A stretch of 64,000 bases of DNA from Hyphomonadaceae bacterium (GTDB lineage Bacteria; Pseudomonadota; Alphaproteobacteria; Caulobacterales; Hyphomonadaceae), in NCBI GenBank assembly GCA_947474455.1, contig CANJIL010000005.1:1-64000 (forward strand), given 5' to 3'. The notes beneath the pieces were generated by a model. It searched no databases and was not told the DNA's origin. It was given only the letters and a program-made list of their open reading frames with translations. Shown here in pieces: positions 1 through 8,162 of the stretch; the stretch's first letter is position 1; every line of letters starts with the position of its first letter. The translations under genes and the position numbers were made by a program.

Positions 1-508
1 ATGACGATGTGGCGGGCCAGTTCACCTACCTGATCAACGACACCAATTTCGACGACCTCGCGGTCTCGACCGACGGCGTGGACGCCTCGAACCTGGGCGC
101 GGGGGTCGCCACCGCAACGGTCTCGAGCTCCGGCTCGAACACGATGGTAGTGCAGGGCGCGGATCTGACGCTCGCCAGCGCCATGTTCTCGACCTTCGCC
201 ACGATCGAATCTCGACCTCCTCCGCCGCCGCCACCACGGCCGCCAACGCGCTGGAGCAGGCGATCACCGACCTCAACGTGACGCTGGCCTCGCTCGGCTC
301 GCAGGCGACCGCCCTCGACGCCCAGCAGGACTTCCTCGCCAAGCTCTCGGACGAGATCGAGAACGGGATCGGCAACCTCGTCGATGCCGACCTTGCCAAG
401 GAATCCGCCAAGCTCCAGTCGCTGCAGATCAAGCAGCAACTCGGCGCCCAGGCCCTGTCGATCGCCAACCAGGCGCCGCAGGTCATCCTGTCGCTGTTCC
501 GCAACTAG
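1..508 (+). pseudogene. Flagellin, C-terminal part, frameshifted and cut by window edge
   Basis: Filament subunit fragment. The reading frame enters the window already open (frame of position 3) and continues to about position 209, then the flagellin homology resumes in another frame through to the stop at 506-508. A single missing base near 210 restores a smooth reading (…[14 protein letters not shown]…). The C-terminus has the classic flagellin D0 helix: repeated Gln/Leu heptads, the motif [20 protein letters not shown] and a final LSLFRN, which closely parallels the end of the second flagellin at 688-1524. The N-terminal half lies outside the window. Either a real frameshifted flagellin copy or a one-base sequencing error; the sequence alone cannot decide. 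Confidence 0.8.
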
Positions 509-535
509 GGGCCGCAAAGCCTTACTGACCCAACA

Positions 536-572
536 AAAGGGGCCGTCTCCGCCGCAGGGCGGGGCGGCCTTT
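536..572 (+). terminator. Probable Rho-independent terminator after flagellin 1
   Basis: An interrupted GC-rich hairpin follows the first flagellin stop by about 30 bases: AAAGGGGCCG-TCT-CCGCC, a short loop, then GGGCGG-GG-CGGCCTTT. Outer arms AAAGG..CCG pair with CGGCCTTT and inner CCGCC pairs with GGCGG, ending in a short T run. It separates the two flagellin genes. Confidence 0.55.
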
Positions 573-687
573 GCACATAAGACTGCGCGTAAGTCCGCGG
601 CGGAAACCATCCGTTAACGTCTACTAACGAAGACTGACCGCGAATTGACGATTCGTTCACCACGTTTCGTCCGCGGAGACGGCCAAA

Positions 688-1524
688 ATGGTCGAAAGAC
701 TGAACAACGCGACGGGCGTTCTTGGAGCCCTGAAATACCTCCAGGCGTCGACCCGCGATCTTTCTGGCGCGGAAACCCGCCTGTCGTCCGGCCTGAAGGT
801 CACGCGCGCCAGGGACGACGCAAATTCTTTCCATTCGGCCGCGATCATGCGCGGTCAGGGCAGCTCGCTCAACGCTGTGACGCTCAGCCTCGGCCGCGCC
901 GAATCGATCTCCGACACGGCGATCTCGGCAGCCGAGTCGATCTCCAAACTGCTGATCGAAATGAAATCGACAGCGGCGCAGGCGATGTCGGGAGGGCTTA
1001 GCGAGGATCAGCGTGAAGCGTTCTCGCAGCGCTATGCGAACCAGATGAACACGCTGCAGAGCTTCATCCGAAATGCGTCGTTCGACGATTCGAACATTCT
1101 CGACGGCTCCAGGCCCGCCGGCGTGTCCTTCATAGCGGACGCCGAGGCAAGCCAGTCCCTGACGCTCGAAGGCCGCAATTTCATGCCGGGCGGGCAGGTC
1201 ATCACTGCGCCAGCGTCCACGACGGCGCTCAACAATACGCAAGCCGCCGCCGACACGCACGCGATGCTTGAGCAGTCGATCGCCAATGTCGGCGACCAGT
1301 TGATCTCCATGTCGGCCGAGCGCAAGCGCATCGAGGCGCAGAAGGGGTTCGTTTCCCGGCTCGCCGATGCGTTGGCTGCCGGCGTTGGGCGCATGGTGGA
1401 CGCCGATCTTCCCGCTGAGAGCGCGCTAATCCAGGCGCTTCAGGTCAAGCAGGAGCTCAGCGCCTCCGCGATCGGCATCGCCAACTCGGCCCCGCAGGCG
1501 CTGTTGGCGCTCTTCCGCGTCTGA
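688..1524 (+). CDS. Flagellin
   Basis: Structural subunit of the flagellar filament, exported by the flagellar type III system. 278 residues, short for a flagellin, with conserved N-terminal D0/D1 (NNATGVLGALKYLQ, then LSSGLKVTRARDDAN) and C-terminal D0 (ALIQALQVKQELSASAIGIANSAPQALLALF is the helical tail region) and only a small variable centre around residues 130-190, as is usual in Caulobacterales flagellins. It follows another, frameshifted flagellin and so is the intact copy of a tandem pair. The gene ends four bases before the MarC-like gene. No good sigma-54 promoter could be fixed upstream; a TTAACGTCTACTAAC stretch near 613-627 is only a partial CtrA match. Confidence 0.9.
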   Translation: MVERLNNATGVLGALKYLQASTRDLSGAETRLSSGLKVTRARDDANSFHSAAIMRGQGSSLNAVTLSLGRAESISDTAISAAESISKLLIEMKSTAAQAMSGGLSEDQREAFSQRYANQMNTLQSFIRNASFDDSNILDGSRPAGVSFIADAEASQSLTLEGRNFMPGGQVITAPASTTALNNTQAAADTHAMLEQSIANVGDQLISMSAERKRIEAQKGFVSRLADALAAGVGRMVDADLPAESALIQALQVKQELSASAIGIANSAPQALLALFRV

Positions 1525-1527
1525 GCG

Positions 1528-2199
1528 GTGATGCTCAGCGAGATCCAGTTCGAACAGGCGGTCGCAGCCTTCGTGACGTTCTTCGTCTTGATCGATGCAC
1601 CCGGTGTTGCCCCGATCTTTGCCTCCCTGACAGCGCCGGGCGGCTCGGCCTATGCGCGCAGGATGGCGATCAGGTCTGTCTTCGTTGCGGCGCTGATCCT
1701 GTTCTTCTTCGCCTTCGCGGGCGTCTGGCTGCTCGAGCATCTCGGCATTTCGCTGGACGCCTTTCGCGTCGCAGGTGGCGTGCTGTTGTTCCTGATCGCG
1801 CTGGAGATGGTGTTCGAGAAGCGCCAGGCGCGGCAGAAGACCCGCGCAGATCAGGTTCTGGCTGATGAGGAGGCTTCTGGCCGCCTTGATGACGTCTCCG
1901 TCTTCCCGTTGGCCATCCCGATGATTGCGGGGCCGGGCTCAATTGCGACGGCCATGCTCTACATGCAGAATGCCGGGGGCGATCCGGTCGGCATCAGCAT
2001 TGTCTCCTTCGCCATTGGGGCGAATCTCGTTCTTGCTGGCCTGATCTTCCTTGTGGCCGTGCCGCTGCTGAAGGTCATGGGCGACCAGATTGCCGGCGCG
2101 ATCACGCGCATCTTTGGCGTGATCCTCTCCGCGCTTGCCGTGCAGATGATAATCGTCGGGACTATTGGCGCATTCGGTCTGCAGATTCCCGCAGCCTGA
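1528..2199 (+). CDS. MarC family integral membrane protein
   Basis: 223-residue polytopic inner-membrane protein of the MarC/NAAT family; several members were once linked to multidrug resistance but the family function is unproven. Six hydrophobic segments are visible (about residues 10-30, 48-70, 78-95, 125-145, 155-178, 190-215) and the family signature FPLAIPMIAGPGSIAT lies near residues 125-140. Start could be GTG 1528 or the ATG immediately after it at 1531. It begins four bases after the flagellin stop and ends two bases from the convergent gene at 2202, so packing is tight but there is no clear functional link with flagella. Confidence 0.88.
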   Translation: MMLSEIQFEQAVAAFVTFFVLIDAPGVAPIFASLTAPGGSAYARRMAIRSVFVAALILFFFAFAGVWLLEHLGISLDAFRVAGGVLLFLIALEMVFEKRQARQKTRADQVLADEEASGRLDDVSVFPLAIPMIAGPGSIATAMLYMQNAGGDPVGISIVSFAIGANLVLAGLIFLVAVPLLKVMGDQIAGAITRIFGVILSALAVQMIIVGTIGAFGLQIPAA

Positions 2200-2201
2200 A
2201 C

Positions 2202-3485
2202 TCAGCTCGCGGCCGAATAATCGTCCATGAGATAGACGGCGCTGACTTTCTTCGGCTTGTCGCGCGTGACCGATTTCCACAGCACAGAAACCGCCACAAT
2301 CGCCAGCAGGGCGAGGCAGGCGAGGAGGCCAGCCACCTGCATGCGCAGGGCGTTGGTCCACGTCACAGTGGTGCGGGCGGTTTCGAGCAGGTTCTCGCCG
2401 TCGTAGTCGGCCAGCGGCACGACCCGGTCTCCGCCCGCGCGTGCGACCAGCTGGGCGCGATTCACGTCCGCGCGGTCCTTGATGCGGCTGATGATGGCGA
2501 CGGCGGATTCATCCGAAGTGTCCTGCGCGATCTCGCGCAGGATGCGGAATTCGGCAAGCAGCGGCTCAAGCTTCGCCTTGTCGATCGTGGTTTTGAACAC
2601 GCGCGCCACGACTTCGGCATTCTTGGGGGTGAAGCCGACTTCGTTCTGTAATTCGGCGGCAAGCAGACGCTTCATTTCCGCGACCGGAACGACGTCCTCG
2701 ATCCGGTTCTGCAGATAGAGCTTGAAGGGAACGACGCCTTCCTTGCGGGTGAGGAAGGTCGAAATCGCAACCGACGCGCCGGCGCGGGCTTCCGGATCCG
2801 CCAGGATCAGGCCGATGCCGGAGAGAAGGAAGGAGGTGACGTCGGTATGGTCGTCATTGGCCCAGCCGACTGCGGTGCGGGTGTGCTGGGGCAGGTCGCC
2901 CAGCCGGTTCAGCTCGACACGGGAGTCACCCTCGCGCGCGACGGCCAGCGCAGCCGAGCCGGGGGTTGTCGCAACGGCAGGGACTGCGCCCGGAACGGCG
3001 GAAGCCGGTGCGGATGCCGTGAAAATGGACTGCAGCGCGGTCGTGCGGCGGTCGTATTCGTCCTGCAGGTCTTCCGGCAGATAGGCGACCGCAGCGTCAA
3101 TCAGGGCTTCCTCGCCCGCGCCATCGGCGACGGCGATGCGCGCGCGCAGGGCTTCGCCGTCCTTGCCATCGAGCATGGCTGGCGCGCCAAGCAGCAGGCC
3201 TCGCACCCGGCGCATTTCCTTTTCCTCGAGAGAGGTGCGGACCATCTCGGCCCACACTTCGCGCGAGGCCTTGTCTGGCCGCGTGGAAATCTCCAGGAAG
3301 CGCGTGTCCATCGCCTGCCGCGTGGCGGTTATGGCTTCGGGGGTCGCCTGATAGGCAGGACGCTTGTTGCCATAGGCCGTCGACATGACGTGCGAGGCCA
3401 GGAAGGGCGTTACACAGATGGCTGCGTTGAAGATGAGGGCGGCATAAGCCGCGAACGGCAACCGGCGCTTACGACGGCGATTCAT
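2202..3485 (-). CDS. Hypothetical protein with N- and C-terminal membrane helices
   Basis: 427 residues if it starts at the ATG at 3485 (MNRRRKRRLPFAAYAA), chosen because the basic start followed directly by a hydrophobic helix looks like a true N-terminus; an upstream in-frame extension of 19 codons has no such character. One helix lies near residues 10-30 and another near 380-403 (MQVAGLLACLALLAIVAVS), leaving a large, helical, mostly soluble domain of about 350 residues between them, presumably periplasmic, and a short basic cytoplasmic tail. I do not recognise the family. It lies 195 bases downstream of flbY on the same strand and might be cotranscribed with the flagellar genes, but no motif supports a flagellar role. 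Confidence 0.75.
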   Translation of the reverse strand: MNRRRKRRLPFAAYAALIFNAAICVTPFLASHVMSTAYGNKRPAYQATPEAITATRQAMDTRFLEISTRPDKASREVWAEMVRTSLEEKEMRRVRGLLLGAPAMLDGKDGEALRARIAVADGAGEEALIDAAVAYLPEDLQDEYDRRTTALQSIFTASAPASAVPGAVPAVATTPGSAALAVAREGDSRVELNRLGDLPQHTRTAVGWANDDHTDVTSFLLSGIGLILADPEARAGASVAISTFLTRKEGVVPFKLYLQNRIEDVVPVAEMKRLLAAELQNEVGFTPKNAEVVARVFKTTIDKAKLEPLLAEFRILREIAQDTSDESAVAIISRIKDRADVNRAQLVARAGGDRVVPLADYDGENLLETARTTVTWTNALRMQVAGLLACLALLAIVAVSVLWKSVTRDKPKKVSAVYLMDDYSAAS

Positions 3486-3679
3486 CGAGCCCGCTTCCGT
3501 ATCAATATGTGGCCGCACAGGGCGTACCGCCCATCCGTCCACTTACGCGCCCCAGCTTAGGCATCCTTTGTTTTCCGGGAGGCCCGATAGATCAAGTGGG
3601 CAAGGCGCCTCTTATCGAAAAAAACACATAACCGATTTGTCATGCGATGCTTTCGCGTAGATTACGAAACAAGCGCAAA

Positions 3680-4120
3680 TTACGCCTTGGCGTCCACGGC
3701 AATGCCGGAGGCTTCTCGCCGGACCGTCGCATTCACGGTCCCTGTGCGGCCATAACCGGCAGGGGCGCTGTGAGAGGAGGCAATCTCTGTGGCGATCGAA
3801 CGCACCAGACCTTCGGTCACCGTCTTTGTCGCCATCAGAGCCTGGGCGTGGGCTTCGAGATTCTGCTCCAGATCCGTGGCGGCCTGGCGCAGGCTTGCCT
3901 TGAGGTCCGGCGAAATGCCGTCCAGCAGGGCTGGTTCGTTCTTCACCTTGGAGACTTCGATTCGCCAGGTGTGGACCAGGCGCTCTTTCTCGTTCCAGTC
4001 GGCCGAAAGCGAGTTCAGCTTGCGTGCTTTCACGACCCCGATTTCCGTCGCCACCAAAGCGACGAGGCGCTGCGTCATGGCCAACAGGTGAGTGGCGCGC
4101 TCGGTGGAATCGGCAGTCAT
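3680..4120 (-). CDS. flbY: FlbY-like flagellar protein (FlgN-type helical)
   Basis: 146-residue, largely alpha-helical protein occupying the position of flbY in the Caulobacter flgI-cheL-flbY operon. The N-terminal two thirds (residues 1-115) look like a long amphipathic hairpin as in FlgN-type export chaperones, followed by a flexible Ala/Gly tail. Its ATG overlaps the stop of cheL (ATGA, 4117-4120), showing translational coupling. The identification rests on gene order, size and fold character rather than a diagnostic motif. The likely role is a cytoplasmic assembly factor or chaperone for hook/rod proteins. Confidence 0.65.
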   Translation of the reverse strand: MTADSTERATHLLAMTQRLVALVATEIGVVKARKLNSLSADWNEKERLVHTWRIEVSKVKNEPALLDGISPDLKASLRQAATDLEQNLEAHAQALMATKTVTEGLVRSIATEIASSHSAPAGYGRTGTVNATVRREASGIAVDAKA

Positions 4121-4440
4121 TCGAGCCCCTGGAGCCGGAGGATTTCCTTGAGAACGGTGTCGGAAATACCGATGCCGCCGCCCCGCGCGATGGCGTCGGC
4201 GTATTGGTCGACCAGCATCGGCCGGAAGGTGGCCTCGGCGTTGCCGCCGCCTGTGGGGCCATCTGTCTCGAGCCCCTGGAACATCGGAGCAAGCATTTCG
4301 GCGATGAACATGCGCTCGAATTGCTGCGCGACTTCCTTGGCCTGAGCGCGGGTCTTCACGCCCGACACATCGGTCGAAAGCCCGGCCTTCGTCCGTGACA
4401 AAACATCGACCGGTGGGGAGGCGAGGGCGATGTCCGGCAT
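4117..4440 (-). CDS. cheL: CheL / FlgJ N-terminal-type rod-binding protein
   Basis: 107 residues matching the rod-binding domain found at the N-terminus of FlgJ (the scaffold for rod assembly), without the C-terminal muramidase domain. The diagnostic run AQQFERMFIAEMLAPMFQGL lies near residues 37-56, followed by a Gly-rich stretch and the conserved tail in which ARGGGIGISD (about 84-93) precedes the final helix. In Caulobacter the corresponding short protein is CheL. It sits one base downstream of flgI and overlaps flbY by four bases, so flgI-cheL-flbY is one operon. Confidence 0.8.
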   Translation of the reverse strand: MPDIALASPPVDVLSRTKAGLSTDVSGVKTRAQAKEVAQQFERMFIAEMLAPMFQGLETDGPTGGGNAEATFRPMLVDQYADAIARGGGIGISDTVLKEILRLQGLE

Positions 4441-4441
4441 C

Positions 4442-5551
4442 TTACATCACCTCGATCTCGGCCTGCAGCGCGCCGGATGTCTTCAGCGCCTGCAGGATGA
4501 CGATGAGATCGCGTGGGGATACGCCGAGCGCATTGAGCCCGGTGACCAGCTCGCGCAGCGGCACGCCGTTGCCGCCGACCATGGCCAGCTTGGCCACGTC
4601 TTCGGCGACGGCGATGTTCGACTGCGGCACCAGGACGGGGGGAGCGTTGGTGAAGGAGTTGGGCATGGCGACGCCCGGCGTCTCCTGCACCTGGATCGTC
4701 AGGTTGCCCTGCGCAATGGCGACCTTGGATACGCGCACATTCTCGCCCATCACGATGACGCCCGTGGTCTCGTTGATGACGATGCGGGCGCGCTGCTCGG
4801 GCTCGATCTCAAGGCTCTCGATCTGCGCGATAAGAGCGGACATGTCGCGGAAGCCTGCGGGCCGGCGCAGGCGCACTGTAGCGAGATCCGAGGCGACGGC
4901 TGCATCGACGCCGAGGAAGGTGTTGATCGCCCCGGCAATGCGGGACGCCGTGGTGAAGTCGGGATTGCGCAGCGCCAGCCGCAACTCGGTCTGCGCCGAG
5001 ATGTCGAAGCGGAGTTCGCGTTCGATCGTGGCGCCGTTGGGCACGCGTCCATTGGTGGGGATGTTGCGCGTGAGCGACGATCCCGAATTGCCGCCGGCGG
5101 TGAAGGCGCCTACAGCCACAGAGCCTTGCGCCAGTGCATAGGCCTGGCTGTCGGCGCCAATCATCGGCGTCGCCAGCAGTGTGCCGCCTTCGAGGCTCTT
5201 CGCATCGCACATGGTCGACACCGTAACGTCGATGCGTGAGCCGTTGGTGGCGAAGGGGGGCAGGTTGGCGGTCACCATCACAGCGGCGACGTTCTTGGTG
5301 TTGACGGTCGAGTCGCGCGTATTGATGCCCAGCCGTTCCAGCATGGATTCGAGGCCCTGCTGAAGCATCGGGCAGTTGCGGATCGAATCGCCCGTGCCGT
5401 TCAGGCCGAACACGATGCCGTAGCCGGTAAGTTGGTTGTCCCGCACGCCTTCGATGTCGATGATGTCTTTCAGGCGCGTGCCGGCGGCCACAGGCGCGGC
5501 GAGCGCGAGGACGGCAAACAGACAGGACAGAGTGCGGGCGAGTACGCGCAT
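4442..5551 (-). CDS. flgI: Flagellar P-ring protein FlgI
   Basis: Periplasmic P-ring subunit that assembles around the rod in the peptidoglycan layer. 369 residues from the ATG at 5551, which starts a clean signal peptide (MRVLARTLSCLFAVLALAAP) with likely cleavage near residue 23; further upstream in-frame codons have no signal-peptide character. Family motifs are present: RLKDIIDIEGVRDNQLTGYG after the signal peptide, GLNGTGD, and the C-terminal ALGVSPRDLIVILQALK. The stop is one base from cheL. The divergent fliX and the CtrA box at 5674-5688 share the upstream region, so flgI is probably in the same cell-cycle-controlled circuit. Confidence 0.95.
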   Translation of the reverse strand: MRVLARTLSCLFAVLALAAPVAAGTRLKDIIDIEGVRDNQLTGYGIVFGLNGTGDSIRNCPMLQQGLESMLERLGINTRDSTVNTKNVAAVMVTANLPPFATNGSRIDVTVSTMCDAKSLEGGTLLATPMIGADSQAYALAQGSVAVGAFTAGGNSGSSLTRNIPTNGRVPNGATIERELRFDISAQTELRLALRNPDFTTASRIAGAINTFLGVDAAVASDLATVRLRRPAGFRDMSALIAQIESLEIEPEQRARIVINETTGVIVMGENVRVSKVAIAQGNLTIQVQETPGVAMPNSFTNAPPVLVPQSNIAVAEDVAKLAMVGGNGVPLRELVTGLNALGVSPRDLIVILQALKTSGALQAEIEVM

Positions 5552-5673
5552 GAAATCCCAGGAGACGGGTGACGGAGATATTCCGACCGTTCTGGCCGCA
5601 GCGTTCTTCAGTGCAGTTTCGCCCCGCAATCCGCAACAAAGCCTTAAGCGTGGTTTCCCGCGGAGAAACTTTC

Positions 5674-5688
5674 TTAAGCCGCTATTAA
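5674..5688. promoter_or_regulatory. Perfect CtrA-binding box (TTAA-N7-TTAA)
   Basis: The sequence TTAAGCCGCTATTAA matches the full CtrA consensus TTAA-N7-TTAA with no mismatch. It lies about 40 bases upstream of the fliX ATG and about 125 bases upstream of the divergent flgI ATG. In Caulobacter, early flagellar genes including fliX are activated by phosphorylated CtrA from such boxes, so the position fits a class II flagellar promoter. The half-sites form a palindrome-like arrangement that could serve either direction. Confidence 0.75.
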
Positions 5689-5727
5689 CCAACCCGGCCA
5701 AATCTGCCGGGCAGGAGACGTGCTGAG

Positions 5728-6162
5728 ATGAAGGTCAGTTCCACCTCGTCCACATCCGCGTCCGCTGGAAGCAGCGGAGCCAAACCCGCCGCTGACGGCT
5801 TCAGCCGTCTGCTGGCGGCCGATGGTGCAGCGCCTCGCGGGCCCGCAGCTACTGTCTCGGCGGCGGCTGGCGTAGCGGGAATTTCCGCGCTGATGGCGCT
5901 TCAGGGAGTGGGCGGTCCCGAGGCGCGCGCCCGTGCGCTGCGCAAGGGGCGTCGGCTGCTCGACGCGCTCGATCGGCTGCAGCTTGCCATGCTTGGCGAA
6001 GGTCCCTCGCAGCGTCACCTCGCCCTGCTCAAGGGCGCGCTCTCCGAAGAGCGCCAGGCCACGGGCGACATCGGCCTCGACGACACGCTCAACTGGGCGG
6101 AAGTGCGTGCAGCCGTGGAGGCGGCCAAGCTTGAACGCGGGTCCGAGCCCGGGCCGGTCTGA
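5728..6162 (+). CDS. fliX: Flagellar assembly regulator FliX
   Basis: FliX couples completion of the early flagellar basal body to the activity of the sigma-54 activator FlbD in Caulobacterales. The product is 144 residues, matching family length, with a disordered Ser/Gly/Ala-rich N-terminus (residues 1-45), then a conserved helical core with ALRKGRRLLDALDRLQLAML near 70-89, and a short acidic C-terminal helix. It is divergent from flgI, exactly as in Caulobacter, and preceded by a perfect CtrA box. The gene order plus core motif make this assignment strong. Confidence 0.88.
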   Translation: MKVSSTSSTSASAGSSGAKPAADGFSRLLAADGAAPRGPAATVSAAAGVAGISALMALQGVGGPEARARALRKGRRLLDALDRLQLAMLGEGPSQRHLALLKGALSEERQATGDIGLDDTLNWAEVRAAVEAAKLERGSEPGPV

Positions 6163-6390
6163 TCTCGGGCTGTCTAACCAATGCTGCGCCGCGGCATCGC
6201 TCTATTGCGTGAGCGAATGCTCACAGTTTAAGCCTGCTAAACGGGAAATGTCAGAAAAGTGTAATAAATACAACGCCTCATAGGCGATTCCGGTGTGATC
6301 TGAGCCGTTTACGGGCTACCGCGGCTCATATATACAGCCCGCCCAGCTAAGGCGGCCCTGAGGATGGGCCGGCCTAGGGAGCAGACAGCG

Positions 6391-6804
6391 ATGAGTTCCA
6401 AGACGGCCACCTACAAGCCGACCGAGAACGAGCCCTATATGAGCAAGAAGCAGCTCAAATACTTCAAGGAAAAGCTGACCGCCTGGAAGGAGGAGATCCT
6501 TCAGGGCAATCGCGAGACAATTTCCGGCATGCAGGAAAACGTGGCGCCAATTCCGGACCTCGTTGACCGTGCTTCCTCAGAAGCCGACCGCGCCTTGGAG
6601 CTCCGTACGCGCGACCGCGAGCGCAAGCTGATAAACAAGATCGACGCGGCGCTACGTCGGATCGAGATGGGCGAATACGGCTATTGCGAAGAGACCGGCG
6701 AGCCGATCGGCGTGAAGCGCCTCGACGCCCGCCCGATCGCCACGCTCTGCCTTGAGGCGCAGGAACGCCACGAGCGCAAGGAACGCACGATCCGGGACGA
6801 CTGA
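6391..6804 (+). CDS. dksA: RNA polymerase-binding transcription factor DksA
   Basis: Secondary-channel regulator of RNA polymerase that acts with ppGpp. 137 residues from ATG 6391, the first start with full homology; a further upstream in-frame ATG at 6364 adds nine unrelated residues. A coiled-coil hairpin occupies residues 20-100 (DRASSEADRALELRTRDRER), followed by the C-terminal zinc-finger-like region GYCEETGEPIGVKRLDARP and ATLCLEA. Only two of the four canonical zinc cysteines remain (CxxT…CxxA), the arrangement of zinc-independent DksA variants. It follows the flagellar genes but has its own 228-base upstream region. Confidence 0.93.
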   Translation: MSSKTATYKPTENEPYMSKKQLKYFKEKLTAWKEEILQGNRETISGMQENVAPIPDLVDRASSEADRALELRTRDRERKLINKIDAALRRIEMGEYGYCEETGEPIGVKRLDARPIATLCLEAQERHERKERTIRDD

Positions 6805-7002
6805 TCCTAGCTTTTCGCCGCCGCCAGCGCACAGCAGCCGGGCGGCATGCCGCCGGGCGCAATCTGCAACGTTTGGCGAATCCTATAGGTGTCCTGATTC
6901 CTCCGAGAGATCGAAGGAGCCGGTTTGCTGTCGGATTACATAGAGTGTGGACTCGACGGGCAAAGCCACAACAGCCAGGGCAAGGTGCACGCATCACGCC
7001 TA

Positions 7003-7544
7003 CTAGGCGCCCGCCGGGCAATGATAGTTGGCGCAGGCGATGAAGCCGAGCGCAACGGCGATGCCGCTCGCCGATATCCCGTCCATGCCAAGCGGGCGCA
7101 ACGCGACGAATACCGCCGCGCTGACGATTGCGGGCGTGATGTAGAGCTCTCGCCGCAGCAGGATCGATGGCGCGCCCGCGAGTACGACGCGGATGACGCC
7201 GCCGGCCCTGTCAGCGACAGCGCTGCAGCTGCACCTACGCAGGTGTAGATGCGCACTCCCGCCGCATCGAGCCACAGCAGCGTCTTTCGTGCACTTCGCG
7301 CCCCGCGCCAGGCGGATGGGCGCGGCCACGGCCGAACACTCGATCACCTAGCCGGGATCGAGCACGCAGAAGAATGGCGTATTGATCAGCAGGTCGCCCA
7401 GCGTGCCTCCGCCCACGCCCGTGACGGCCGCGAGCACGATGAACATCAAACGTCCTGGCGCTTCTGGGCGGCCATGCAGGCGCCGGACCCGGCGAATGTC
7501 CCAACGCGCGCACAATCGCGCTCAGAAAGAAGACTGATCTTCAT
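7003..7544 (-). pseudogene. Degraded TRIC/YicG-type cation channel gene
   Basis: On the minus strand, scattered segments in different frames together reconstruct a TRIC-family (UPF0126) membrane protein. From the N-terminus: VGTFAGSGACMAAQKRQDV in one frame, then after a shift at about 7447 FIVLAAVTGVGGGTLGDLL ending in an in-frame TAG at 7348-7350, then LWLDAAGVRIYTCVGAAAAL in a third frame (about 7250), then GGVIRVVLAGAPSILLRREL and the C-terminal helices up to the TAG at 7003. The paired Gly-rich motifs (GGGTLxD and GGVIRxVL) are characteristic. At least three frame changes and one stop mean the gene is dead. The central helix between 7255 and 7350 is also poorly preserved. Confidence 0.75.
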
Positions 7545-7649
7545 GCCCGACACACGGCGCAAATCGGCGGTCTGTGCAACGGCGGCCTGGCCGCAAAACC
7601 GCGGGTCTTGAACAAGCGCCGCGAGTCGTGATTCTGCGCGGGAGGCATC

Positions 7650-8162
7650 GTGGAGTTGCAGATGGAAATCATTTCGAACGGGGCGGATGCAGGGCTCTAT
7701 TGGTCCGAACTTGCGCGCAATTGGGCGTCGGCCTTCACCTTCGTCGCGGCTTTGCTCGCCGGCATTTTCGGTCTGTTCCGTTATCTGCGATCGGAGCGGA
7801 TGCGCCAGACGGAGCAGGTGCGCGAACTCTACCGCATGTTCTTCGAATCGGACCGCTATCGCCGTATCCGTTTCGTGCTCGCCAATCCGGGCTCGCCCGA
7901 GTTCGCCGCGCTGCGCACCGAGCTCTCGACGCCGGGCATGCCGCAGGCCCTCGAAGGCGAGCTCATCGACCTGCTCAACTTCTTCGAGTTTGTCTCCGGC
8001 CTTACCCGGCGCGGCCTTGTCGCCAAGCGCGATATCGACTGGATGTTCGCCAGCTTCATCAGCCGTGTCGTGGCGGTCGATTTCGTGCGTGCTTACGTCC
8101 TGCGCTCGGACTTCGAGGAGCTGCAGGATGCAGCGCGCGCTGCGGATAGAAGGAAGAAGTGA
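7650..8162 (+). CDS. Hypothetical membrane-anchored protein
   Basis: 170 residues from GTG 7650, chosen because GGGAGG lies six bases upstream; an ATG at 7662 is the alternative. One transmembrane helix near residues 25-47 (WASAFTFVAALLAGIFGLF) is followed by a helical cytoplasmic domain rich in aromatic and charged residues (RELYRMFFESDRYRRIRFVL). The layout resembles small DUF4760-like one-helix proteins, but no family can be asserted. It sits alone between a dead channel gene and recR. Confidence 0.7.
   Translation: MELQMEIISNGADAGLYWSELARNWASAFTFVAALLAGIFGLFRYLRSERMRQTEQVRELYRMFFESDRYRRIRFVLANPGSPEFAALRTELSTPGMPQALEGELIDLLNFFEFVSGLTRRGLVAKRDIDWMFASFISRVVAVDFVRAYVLRSDFEELQDAARAADRRKK

Noticed and set aside
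558-574. Possible sigma-54 promoter (GG…TTTGCA) before the second flagellin
   Set aside because: GG and GC are spaced correctly, but the -24 element matches poorly and the bases form part of a terminator hairpin.
3600-3660. T-rich stretch after flbY on the minus strand as a terminator
   Set aside because: A run of T is present but no stable GC hairpin lies directly before it.
6849-6866. Palindrome GGCGGCATGCCGCC after dksA as a terminator
   Set aside because: No T run follows, and the stem has no loop, so it does not look like a Rho-independent terminator.
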